A DNA stretch of 64,000 nucleotides from Hamadaea tsunoensis DSM 44101 (GTDB lineage Bacteria > Actinomycetota > Actinomycetes > Mycobacteriales > Micromonosporaceae): positions 124,001-188,000 of the forward strand of contig NZ_AUAX01000015.1 of assembly GCF_000428945.1 (NCBI RefSeq), in the 5' to 3' direction. Under the pieces are notes generated by a model that saw nothing but the letters and a program-made list of their open reading frames with translations, had not been told where the DNA came from and searched no databases. The position numbers and the translations under genes were made by a program. This document shows, one piece after another, positions 25,996-33,373 of this stretch (position 1 is the first letter of the stretch; the number at the start of each line of letters is the position of its first letter).

Positions 25996-27555
25996 TTAGC
26001 TGAGGGTGATCTTGTCGAGGTTGGGGCCGCCGTTGGCGGTGGTCGCGGTCAGGCGGACCGTGTGCGTACCGGCGGGCAGGGACACCGTCTTCGTCGTGGT
26101 GGCCCAGGTGGTCCAGGCCCCGGTCGGGGGGAGGCTCACCGTGCCGAGGGATGTGCCGTCGACGGTGAGGGTCATCGGGCGGTCGACGGTGGTGCCGTTG
26201 GCGTACCGGATCGCGATGGCGGTGGCCTGGCCGACGGCGGTGAACTGCACGTAGGCGCCGGAGATGTTGTCGGTGTCGACGTATCCCGACCCGGTGAACC
26301 CGGCGTGATCGGACTCGACGGCCCCCTGCGAGATCGTCGCGTCCTCGGCCTGGTAGTCCGCCGGACCGGACACCAGCTGGACTTCGAGGTTGTCGAGGTT
26401 CGGGCCGCCGGACGAGCCGGTGGACGTGGCCCGGATCGCGTTGGCGCCGGGCCGCAGCCGCACGCCGGCCAGGGCGCGGGTGTCCCAGTCCTCCCATCCG
26501 TCGGTCGGCGCGAAGGCGAGCTCGTCGGCGGCGAGCGTGCCGTTGACCGTGACGTCCAGGGGACGGGCGGCGGTGGTTCCGTTGGCGTACCGGAAACTCA
26601 GCGTCGCGATGCTCGCCGTGGCCGCGTTCACGGTCCACTGCACGTAGGAACCGGCGACGTTGTCGAGGTTGACGAAGCCGGTGCCCGTGTAGCCGGCGTG
26701 GTTGTTCTCGGCCGCGCCCTGGGAGATGAGGGCGTCTTCGGCCTCGTATCGGGTACCGACGGGTGGTGGTTCCGCCCCGCCCCACTTGTACGCGCGCAGC
26801 GTGTTGACGAGCAGGTAGCAGTCCTGCAGCGAACCGGACGTGTCGCCCAGTGAGCGGTAGATGCCCCACTTCGGCCGCACCCGGTCCTGCAGGAAGGTGT
26901 CGACGCCGCTGCGGGTGACGTCGATGACGGTGGTGGCGCCGTCGCGCAGCACCCAGCGCACCCGGCCGGTCGGCGCGTCGCCGATGACCATCTCCAGTTC
27001 GACGTCGATCCACTTGTTGCGCAGCGGCACCAGGTCGACGTTGCCGACGGTGACGCCGCTGACGACCAGTTCGACCTTCTCCACCCCGCTATAGCGGCGC
27101 AGCGACATGGTGATCATCGGCAGTGTGTCGGTGCCGGGCGCCTTGGTCTGCATGATGTGGGTGAAGGTGGTGGTCGCCTTCAGCGAGCCGGGGATGAACA
27201 TCCGATGGGTGAGCCGCCACGTCTCGCCGGGCAGCAGGATCAGGTCGGCGCCGCCCCACACCATGCCCCGGACCTCCTGGCGCTGCCGGTCGGTCATGGT
27301 GTCGCGGTCGACCATGTGCATGTTGAAGCGGTAGTCGTTGCCGGAGACGAAGATGTGCGGCTGCCCGGCCGGGTGCGAGTTCGCCCGGTCGTCTTCCACT
27401 CCTTCGAACGCGGCGAGGCCGTGCGTACCGGCCTCGGGCGCCCAGCGCAGCTGCCAGGCGTCGGCGGCCTGGGCCGCACCCGGCCGCAGGCGCGCTGCGC
27501 CCGCGGTCGCGCCGACGACTGCGGCGCTCGCGAGCAGCATCTTCCTTCTGTTCAT
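25996..27555 (-). CDS. Tat-exported polysaccharide-lyase-like protein with two CBM35 modules
   Basis: 519 residues. The N-terminus MNRRKMLLASAAVVG carries a twin-arginine motif and ends near AQAADAW. Residues 38-265 form an all-beta domain of concanavalin-like type (MVWGGADLILLPGETWRLTH; FTHIMQTKAPGTD; RPKWGIYRSLGD) resembling heparin-lyase-I/PL20-like polysaccharide lyases, but I cannot fix the family or the catalytic residues. Two CBM35-type modules follow (about 280-400 and 403-519). The ATG is chosen because AGGAG lies 6 nt before it; the open frame extends 14 codons upstream without a ribosome site. In context it should act on an acidic plant polysaccharide such as rhamnogalacturonan. 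Confidence 0.65.
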   Translation of the reverse strand: MNRRKMLLASAAVVGATAGAARLRPGAAQAADAWQLRWAPEAGTHGLAAFEGVEDDRANSHPAGQPHIFVSGNDYRFNMHMVDRDTMTDRQRQEVRGMVWGGADLILLPGETWRLTHRMFIPGSLKATTTFTHIMQTKAPGTDTLPMITMSLRRYSGVEKVELVVSGVTVGNVDLVPLRNKWIDVELEMVIGDAPTGRVRWVLRDGATTVIDVTRSGVDTFLQDRVRPKWGIYRSLGDTSGSLQDCYLLVNTLRAYKWGGAEPPPVGTRYEAEDALISQGAAENNHAGYTGTGFVNLDNVAGSYVQWTVNAATASIATLSFRYANGTTAARPLDVTVNGTLAADELAFAPTDGWEDWDTRALAGVRLRPGANAIRATSTGSSGGPNLDNLEVQLVSGPADYQAEDATISQGAVESDHAGFTGSGYVDTDNISGAYVQFTAVGQATAIAIRYANGTTVDRPMTLTVDGTSLGTVSLPPTGAWTTWATTTKTVSLPAGTHTVRLTATTANGGPNLDKITLS

Positions 27556-27639
27556 GAACGGCTCCTGGGGGGTGAGGGTCAGGTCCGCGGACGCCACGGC
27601 CCGCGCCGGCTCCCGGCGCCCGCGGACCTGAGTTCGGGG

Positions 27640-30186
27640 TCAGCCGACCGTGATCCGGTCCAGGTTGGGTCCGCCGTTGGCGGTGGTCGCGGTCAGCCGG
27701 ACGAGGTGCGTTCCGGAAGAGATCGAGATGGGTACGCCGACCGAGCCCCATACCGTCCAGTCCCCGTTGCCGGCGAAGACCGGTGTCGCGACAGTGGACC
27801 CGTCGACGGCGACGGTCATCGGGCGGTCGGTCGTGGTGCCGTTCGCGTACCGGATGGTGACCGCCGTCGCGGGTCCGGTGACGGCGCACTCCAGGTAGGC
27901 GCCGACGGCGTTGTCGCCGTTGACGAAACCGGTGCCGGTGTATCCGGCGTGGTTGGATTCGACGACGCCGCCGGAGATGGTGCAGTTCTCGGCCTGGTAG
28001 TCGACCGGCGGCGGGCCGCCGGCGGCGAGGTTGAGGTAGTCGAGGTTCGCCGCGCCGCCGGCGGTGGTGCCGGTCACCCGGATCGTGTGGACGCCCGCGG
28101 TGAGGGTGGTGTTGAGGCCGGTGGTGGCCCAGGTGGTCCACGCTCCGGTCGGGGCGAAGGCGGGTGTGGCGACCGTGGTGCCGTCGACGGCCACCGTGGA
28201 CGTGCGGTCGGCCGTGGTGCCGTTGGCGAAGCGGAAGGTCAGCGCGTAGGTTCCGGCGGCCGGCACGTCGACCTGCCATTCGGCGTACGCGCCGGCGGCG
28301 TTGGCGGTGTTGCAGAAGCCGCTGCCCGAGTACCCCGCCTGGTTGCTGTCGATGGTGCCGTCGCAGAGTGCGGGCGGGGTTTCCGCTTCCAGCAGGCCGG
28401 GACCGGGCACGGCGACGCTGCCCGGCGTGGCGTAGTCGGAGCCGATCCATGCCTCGTCGACCCGGAGCTGGTCCGCGCCCTGGGTGCTGGTCTTCTCCAG
28501 CCGCACGTACCGGGTCGTCACCTTGGTCAGGTCGATGATCTGTACGCCACGGGCGTTGGGCAGGGTTCCGGACTTCACCTGGGTCCAGGTCGACCCGTCC
28601 GGTGACGTGTAGACCTTGTAGCCGTTGATCCGCGCGGATCCGCTCGCCGGATACACGGTCGAGTCCTCCCGCTGGTTGATCCCGATGTACTGCACCGCCT
28701 TGGCCGAGCCGAGGTCGAAGCGCAGCGAGACGGTGGTGGCGCCGGTCGCGTCCCAGTAGGTCGTGTAGTCGCCGTCGGCCGCGGCCGAGGCGGGGTGCCC
28801 GCTGGCCGACGCGCTGGCGCTCATGGTGTAGCCACCGGGCGCGATGATCCCCGCCCGGCCGCTGGTGACGACCTTGAAGACGGTGTCGTACTGGTCCCAG
28901 TTCGACAGCCCGGTGAGGGTCAGCCAGCCGCCGCTCTGGGTGAAGCTCACCGGCGCCCCGGTGCGCAGGTTGGTGACCTGGGCGATGCGGTACGCGTTGT
29001 CGCGCAGCTTCAGCGTGCTGGTGGTGGGCGCCGTGAGGACGTGGATGTAGTGCAGGTTCGGGTTGGTCTTGCTGATCGTGGTGACGCCGTGCGCGCCGTC
29101 GTTCCAGAAGCCCGGGTCGAGCCCGCCGTACATGTATCCCCCGCCCTCTGTGCCCCCGATCGATTCCCAGACGGCGTTGAGATAGGTGTTGGCGAAGTTG
29201 TTGAAGGCTGCCTGCGCGGCGGGGAACTTGCCGTTCACCATGGCCGTCTCGGCCATCAGGGCCTTGATGGATGATCCGGCGTTGGTGACGAGCCGGCCGA
29301 GGGTGAGCTGGTAGTCCACGGCGTTGTCGGTGCCCGTGTACCACCAGGACCCGTTCGTCGGCAGCTTGAAGTCGGCCTCGATCAGCCGGGGCGCGGCGGT
29401 GTAGACCGCCTGCGGGTAGTCGTAGGCCGGCGTCATGCCGGTCTTCTGCTCGTTGCTGATCATGTCCATGATCGGCGTGTCTTCGTTGTTGTTGCTGATC
29501 GTGTAGTTCGGCCGCTGGGCATAGATCTGCTGGTAGAGGTTGTGGTCGAGCCAGTACTGGTTGTCGTTGTCGATCCAGAAGCCGCCGAGGTCCGGGTACC
29601 GGTTCATGACCTCGAAGAAGTTGTCGTAGCTGAACTCGCCGAACCCGTCGCGGGTGGTCAGGTCGACCGTGTGCCCCTTGTAGGCCGAGTACGCCGACGA
29701 GTTGAGCCAGCTCTGCCCGGACGGCAGGCCCTCGGCGTTCCACTGCGGATCGTCGGTCATGTAGAGGATGGTCTTCATCCCGGCGGCGTTGGTGGCCGCG
29801 ATGAGATCGCCCAGGAAGTCGTGGCCGGACAGGTCGCAGCTGCCCGGGATCGCGGACGGCCAGGGACGGGCGTACCCGAGGCGGCTGTGGAAGGTGGCCA
29901 GCACGATGTACTGCGTGTGCAGCTTCTTCGCCTCGGCGACCCAGTAGTTCGGGTCCCAGCCGCCGGCGACGACGGCGTTCTCCCAGGCGCTGCAGCTGGT
30001 GTAGCCGGGCGACGTACGCATTCCCCAGTGCAGGAAGAGACCGCCGGTCGCGGCGCGCAGGAAGTCCTGCCGGGGGTTCTGCAGATCGGCGTGGGCGGCC
30101 GGCGCGCCGGCGCCGACGAGGACTCCGGCGGCGAGCAGCGCCGCCGCGCACCACGCGCCGAGTCGGGTGCGGAGGCTGGGAGCCAT
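27640..30186 (-). CDS. Secreted GH29-like alpha-L-fucosidase with F5/8C and two CBM35 modules
   Basis: 848 residues; signal peptide about 1-33 (cleavage near AHADL). The catalytic part opens GGLFLHWGMRTSPG, as in GH29, and has a candidate nucleophile Asp206 in DLGGFWIDNDNQYW. The usual HHDGF motif is replaced by FHSRLGYARPWPS, so specificity may differ from classical fucosidases. An F5/8 type C (CBM32-like) domain lies around 470-610 and two CBM35 modules complete the protein. First gene of the operon with the lyase-like and GH27 genes (gaps 84 and 9 bp). The ATG follows GGAGG. Expected role is removal of fucose from pectic or xyloglucan side chains; this is inferred. Confidence 0.75.
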   Translation of the reverse strand: MAPSLRTRLGAWCAAALLAAGVLVGAGAPAAHADLQNPRQDFLRAATGGLFLHWGMRTSPGYTSCSAWENAVVAGGWDPNYWVAEAKKLHTQYIVLATFHSRLGYARPWPSAIPGSCDLSGHDFLGDLIAATNAAGMKTILYMTDDPQWNAEGLPSGQSWLNSSAYSAYKGHTVDLTTRDGFGEFSYDNFFEVMNRYPDLGGFWIDNDNQYWLDHNLYQQIYAQRPNYTISNNNEDTPIMDMISNEQKTGMTPAYDYPQAVYTAAPRLIEADFKLPTNGSWWYTGTDNAVDYQLTLGRLVTNAGSSIKALMAETAMVNGKFPAAQAAFNNFANTYLNAVWESIGGTEGGGYMYGGLDPGFWNDGAHGVTTISKTNPNLHYIHVLTAPTTSTLKLRDNAYRIAQVTNLRTGAPVSFTQSGGWLTLTGLSNWDQYDTVFKVVTSGRAGIIAPGGYTMSASASASGHPASAAADGDYTTYWDATGATTVSLRFDLGSAKAVQYIGINQREDSTVYPASGSARINGYKVYTSPDGSTWTQVKSGTLPNARGVQIIDLTKVTTRYVRLEKTSTQGADQLRVDEAWIGSDYATPGSVAVPGPGLLEAETPPALCDGTIDSNQAGYSGSGFCNTANAAGAYAEWQVDVPAAGTYALTFRFANGTTADRTSTVAVDGTTVATPAFAPTGAWTTWATTGLNTTLTAGVHTIRVTGTTAGGAANLDYLNLAAGGPPPVDYQAENCTISGGVVESNHAGYTGTGFVNGDNAVGAYLECAVTGPATAVTIRYANGTTTDRPMTVAVDGSTVATPVFAGNGDWTVWGSVGVPISISSGTHLVRLTATTANGGPNLDRITVG

Positions 30187-30282
30187 GGTGGAACCTCCGG
30201 TCAGTCCGAGGCTTAAATAGCCAGGATTCTTAACTGTTATGGGCGCACGGGCCGCGCCATTGACGCATCTTTACATGGAAAC

Positions 30283-30312
30283 TTGACGCGCGCTAGATAT
30301 ACATCCTATGTT
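30283..30312 (+). promoter_or_regulatory. Promoter of the GH105 gene
   Basis: TTGACG, 18-bp spacer, TATGTT. The -10 box overlaps an ACAT-N3-ATGT palindrome. The surrounding 200 bp are markedly AT-rich for this genome. Confidence 0.55.
30301..30311. promoter_or_regulatory. Probable GntR operator over the -10 box
   Basis: ACATCCTATGT differs by one base from ACATCCGATGT, the reverse complement of the core of the two perfect palindromes in front of the gntR gene. Binding here would block the GH105 promoter and lies in the divergent region shared with the GH29-lyase-GH27 operon. Confidence 0.5.
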
Positions 30313-30387
30313 TTGCCCGGCCGCCGAATCAGGCCAGAACGCCACATCGCCTGCACTCCAAGTATTTTCAGACCTCAAACTATGTAA

Positions 30388-30402
30388 GTTAGATGAACTA
30401 AC
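30388..30402. promoter_or_regulatory. Short inverted repeat in the GH105 leader
   Basis: GTTAG-ATGAA-CTAAC, a 5-bp perfect repeat around 5 nt, 80 bp before the start codon, in the AT-rich leader. It may be a second regulator site or a weak hairpin. Confidence 0.25.
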
Positions 30403-30483
30403 AATCGTGCTGACCTGGCGAAAGATTGTTCGCAGCGCCGCGGCGTCCAATTCATCGGGTGACTTGGCAGGAGGATCTTCCGC

Positions 30484-32427
30484 ATGCACACCGCTCACCG
30501 CCGGCTCGCGACGCTCGTCGCCCCGGCCCTGCTCGCCGGACTGCTCATACCGATCACCGGGGTCTCCCCCGCCGCCGCCGCGCCGCTACGCCTCGAGGCC
30601 GAGCAGGCCGTCATCTCCCAGGGCGCCGTCGAGTCCAACCACCTCGGCTTCTCCGGCACCGGGTTCGTCAACTACGACAACGTCACCGGCTCCTTCGTGG
30701 AATGGAACGTCAGCGCCGGCGCGGCGGCGAGCATCACGCTGCTGCTGCGCTACTCCAACGGGACGACCGCCGACCGTCCGATGGCCCTCACCGTCGACGG
30801 CGCCGCCGTCGCCACGCCGGCGTTCGCTCCGACCGCCGGCTGGGACACCTGGGCCTCGTTCACGCAGACGGTGAGCCTGGCCCCGGGCGTCCACACGATC
30901 CGGGCCACGGCGACGACGGCCAACGGCGGCCCGAACGTCGACTACCTCGACCTCGATGCCGGCGCGGCACCACAGCTGCTGGAGGCCGAGACGGCCGGCT
31001 TCGTCGGCTCCTGCGCGGTGGAGAGCAACTGGCCCGGCTACACCGGCACCGGCTTCGCCAACTGCGACAACGCGATCGGCGCCGGGCTGCAGTGGTCGGT
31101 CTCGGCCACCCTCGCCGGGCCGGCGAACCTCTCCTTCCGGTACGCCAACGGCGCCACCACCGGCCGCCCGGCCAGCCTGGAGGTCAACGGGGCGGTGGTC
31201 GCCACGTTGCCGTTCGCGCCGACCGGTTCCTGGTCGACGTGGCAGTCGGCCACCTTCTCAGCGCCGCTCACCGCTGGAACGAACGCGGTCCGGCTGCTCG
31301 CCACGACGGCCGGCGGCCTGCCCAATGTCGACTCGCTGACCGTCGGCGGCCCGGGCGGCGGCACCGGCGGCACCGACTGGGGAGTGGCGATGGTCGAGTC
31401 CACCATGGCCCGCTACACCCCGGCCACGATCGGCGGCTGGAGCTACCCCGTCGCGCTCTACATGTACGGGCAGTACCTCGTCTACCAGCGCACCGGGGAC
31501 CGGCGGTACCTCGACTACATCAAGGCGTGGATGGACCGGTTCGTCGACAGCAAGGGCAACGTGTCGCAGAGCTTCGACAGCCTCGACAGCATGCTCCCGG
31601 GCCGGGTGCTCCTCGTCCTCTACCGGGAGACCGGGCTCGCCAGGTACCGCATCGCCGCGCAGAAGATCCACGACCGGTTCGCCACCTATCCGCGTACCTC
31701 CGACGGGGGGTTCTGGCACGCGACGACCGCCAGCCGGGCCGGGCAGCTCTGGGCCGACGGAGCGTTCATGTCGATGCCGTTCCTCGCCGAGTACGGCCAG
31801 GTCGTCGGGGACAGCACGTACGCCTGGGACGAGGCGACGAAACAGCTCGTGATCTACGCCGGCCACCTGCAGCAGGCGAGCGGGCTGCTCAAGCACGCCT
31901 ATGACGAGCCGCGCGACGAGACCTGGTCCGACAACACGACCGGGCTGTCGCCGGAGTACTGGTGCCGCGCGATCGGCTGGTTCGGCATGGCGACGACGCA
32001 GATCCTCGACATCATCCCGGCCGACCACCCGCGCCGGGCGCAGCTGATCACGATCGAGCAGAACATGGTCCGCGGCTTCGCGGCGTACCAGGACCCGGCG
32101 TCGGGTCGCTGGTTCCAGGTCGTCGACAAGGGCGGCCGCTCGGACGACTGGACCGAGACCTCGTGCTCCAGCATGTACGCGTACACCATCGACAGGGCCG
32201 TCGAGAAGGGTTACGTGCCGACCTCCTACCAGGCCGACGCCGACCGGGGTTTCGCCGGGGTGCTGGACCGGATCTCGCTGGGGCCGGACGGGCGTACCAA
32301 TCTGACCGACATCTCGGTCGGCACGAACGTCGGCGACTACGCGTACTACGTGGGCCGCGACCGCGCGACGAACGACTTCCACGGCCTCGGCGCGTTCCTG
32401 ATCATGTACGAGCAGCTGCGGCGCTGA
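30484..32427 (+). CDS. Secreted GH105 unsaturated rhamnogalacturonyl hydrolase with two N-terminal CBM35 modules
   Basis: 647 residues; signal peptide about 1-33. Two CBM35-type modules occupy about 35-157 and 165-287, then a Gly-rich linker (GGPGGGTGGTDWG) leads into an (alpha/alpha)6 barrel of the GH105 (YteR/YesR) family. The catalytic Asp is Asp425 in QLWADGAFMSMPFLAEYG. The enzyme removes the unsaturated uronic acid left at the non-reducing end after a rhamnogalacturonan or pectin lyase has cut. Classical GH105 enzymes are intracellular; this one is exported and carries its binding modules in front of the catalytic domain, opposite to the other enzymes of the island. AGGAGG precedes the ATG. 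Confidence 0.88.
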   Translation: MHTAHRRLATLVAPALLAGLLIPITGVSPAAAAPLRLEAEQAVISQGAVESNHLGFSGTGFVNYDNVTGSFVEWNVSAGAAASITLLLRYSNGTTADRPMALTVDGAAVATPAFAPTAGWDTWASFTQTVSLAPGVHTIRATATTANGGPNVDYLDLDAGAAPQLLEAETAGFVGSCAVESNWPGYTGTGFANCDNAIGAGLQWSVSATLAGPANLSFRYANGATTGRPASLEVNGAVVATLPFAPTGSWSTWQSATFSAPLTAGTNAVRLLATTAGGLPNVDSLTVGGPGGGTGGTDWGVAMVESTMARYTPATIGGWSYPVALYMYGQYLVYQRTGDRRYLDYIKAWMDRFVDSKGNVSQSFDSLDSMLPGRVLLVLYRETGLARYRIAAQKIHDRFATYPRTSDGGFWHATTASRAGQLWADGAFMSMPFLAEYGQVVGDSTYAWDEATKQLVIYAGHLQQASGLLKHAYDEPRDETWSDNTTGLSPEYWCRAIGWFGMATTQILDIIPADHPRRAQLITIEQNMVRGFAAYQDPASGRWFQVVDKGGRSDDWTETSCSSMYAYTIDRAVEKGYVPTSYQADADRGFAGVLDRISLGPDGRTNLTDISVGTNVGDYAYYVGRDRATNDFHGLGAFLIMYEQLRR

Positions 32428-32446
32428 CGCGGTCGCGCATCCCGCG

Positions 32447-33118
32447 TCAGAGGGCTTTGCGCAGCCACTGCTCGACGCCCGCGACGTGGACGGCGGCCCA
32501 GTTGCGAGCGACGTCGGCCTCACGCGCGAGCAGGGCCGCGTGGATCGCGCGGTGCTGCTCGCGGGTGCGGTCGGCGGCGCCGGCCTGGGTCAGGCCGCGC
32601 CACGCCCGCGCCCGCAGCGTCGGGGCCGACAGACTCTCGATGAGCGAGGCGAGCACCGGATTGCCGCAGCTCGCCGCGATGCGGCGGTGGAACTCGAGGT
32701 CGCCGGCGATGAGTTCGTTGATGTCGGAGGCCTGCTCCATGGCGTCGAGGAGGGTCGCGAGCTCGGCGAGTTCGTCCTCGGTGATGTGCCGGGCGGCCAT
32801 CGCGGTCGCCTCCGCCTCGAGTACGCGCCGCACCTCCAGCAGGTGCAGCACGCTGTCGTCGCGGTGGAAGTCGAGGATGAACCCGACCGTGTCGAGCAGC
32901 ACCTCGGGCTGCAGGCTGGTGACGTAGGTGCCGTCGCCCTGCCGCACGTCGAGTACGCGGATCAGCGACAGCGCCTTGACCGCCTCGCGCAGGGAATTGC
33001 GTGACAGTCCCAGCCGTTCGGCGAGATCGGCCTCCTTGGGCAGTCGGCCGCCCGGTTGCAGCTCACCAGAAACGATCATTTCCTTGATGCGTTCGATCGC
33101 TTCGTCGGTCAGCGCCAT
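32447..33118 (-). CDS. FadR-subfamily GntR regulator of the pectin island
   Basis: 223 residues. Winged helix at the N-terminus (GRLPKEADLAERLGLSRNSL, then REAVKALSLIRVLDVRQGDG) and a helical FCD ligand domain with the metal-binding pattern D-x3-H (AGDLEFHRRIAASCGN) and a later His. Such regulators often bind uronic acids or their breakdown products and repress. It is convergent with the GH105 gene (19 bp apart) and divergent from the GH28 gene. Two perfect 13-bp palindromes lie 32 and 96 bp upstream of its start. A possible -10 (TATCCT on the minus strand, 33126-33131) is only 7 bp before the ATG, which suggests a leaderless transcript with the nearer palindrome over its -35 region. Confidence 0.85.
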   Translation of the reverse strand: MALTDEAIERIKEMIVSGELQPGGRLPKEADLAERLGLSRNSLREAVKALSLIRVLDVRQGDGTYVTSLQPEVLLDTVGFILDFHRDDSVLHLLEVRRVLEAEATAMAARHITEDELAELATLLDAMEQASDINELIAGDLEFHRRIAASCGNPVLASLIESLSAPTLRARAWRGLTQAGAADRTREQHRAIHAALLAREADVARNWAAVHVAGVEQWLRKAL

Positions 33119-33149
33119 GCGCCCCAGGATAGAGCACGCCCACGACGAA

Positions 33150-33162
33150 GACATCGGATGTC
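33150..33162. promoter_or_regulatory. GntR operator 1
   Basis: Perfect palindrome GACATC-G-GATGTC, covering the position expected for the -35 box of the gntR gene. Confidence 0.7.
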
Positions 33163-33213
33163 CGTCCCACAGGGGCGCCAAGGAGTCCGATAAAGCGGGG
33201 AATCACGCCAGCA

Positions 33214-33226
33214 GACATCGGATGTC
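33214..33226. promoter_or_regulatory. GntR operator 2
   Basis: Identical 13-bp palindrome, centre 64 bp from the first (about six helical turns), and 28 bp before the -35 box of the GH28 gene. The spacing would allow a loop or cooperative binding. Confidence 0.7.
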
Positions 33227-33253
33227 GACCGGCGAGCGCAGGCATCGACCCGC

Positions 33254-33282
33254 TTGACTTAACACCCGATCAATCCTACGGT
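33254..33282 (+). promoter_or_regulatory. Probable promoter of the GH28 gene
   Basis: TTGACT, 17-bp spacer, TACGGT; start codon about 90 bp downstream. Confidence 0.5.
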
Positions 33283-33373
33283 TTGAACGCCGCATATCGC
33301 GCCATGCGGGAAGTCCGCCCTGCACCAGGGGCAATACCTCCTATGTATCGGACTCTCCTGAGGAGACTCGGCG

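Noticed and set aside
24359-30154. Long minus-strand frames of 884 and 1,021 codons within the CBM35 enzymes
   Set aside because: They are alternate frames of the GH27, lyase-like and GH29 genes; composition is Arg-rich and no signal peptide or fold is visible.
33336-33346. ACCTCCTATGT in front of the GH28 gene as a fourth GntR site
   Set aside because: Only one half-site is intact and it lies well downstream of the -10 box; could be chance.
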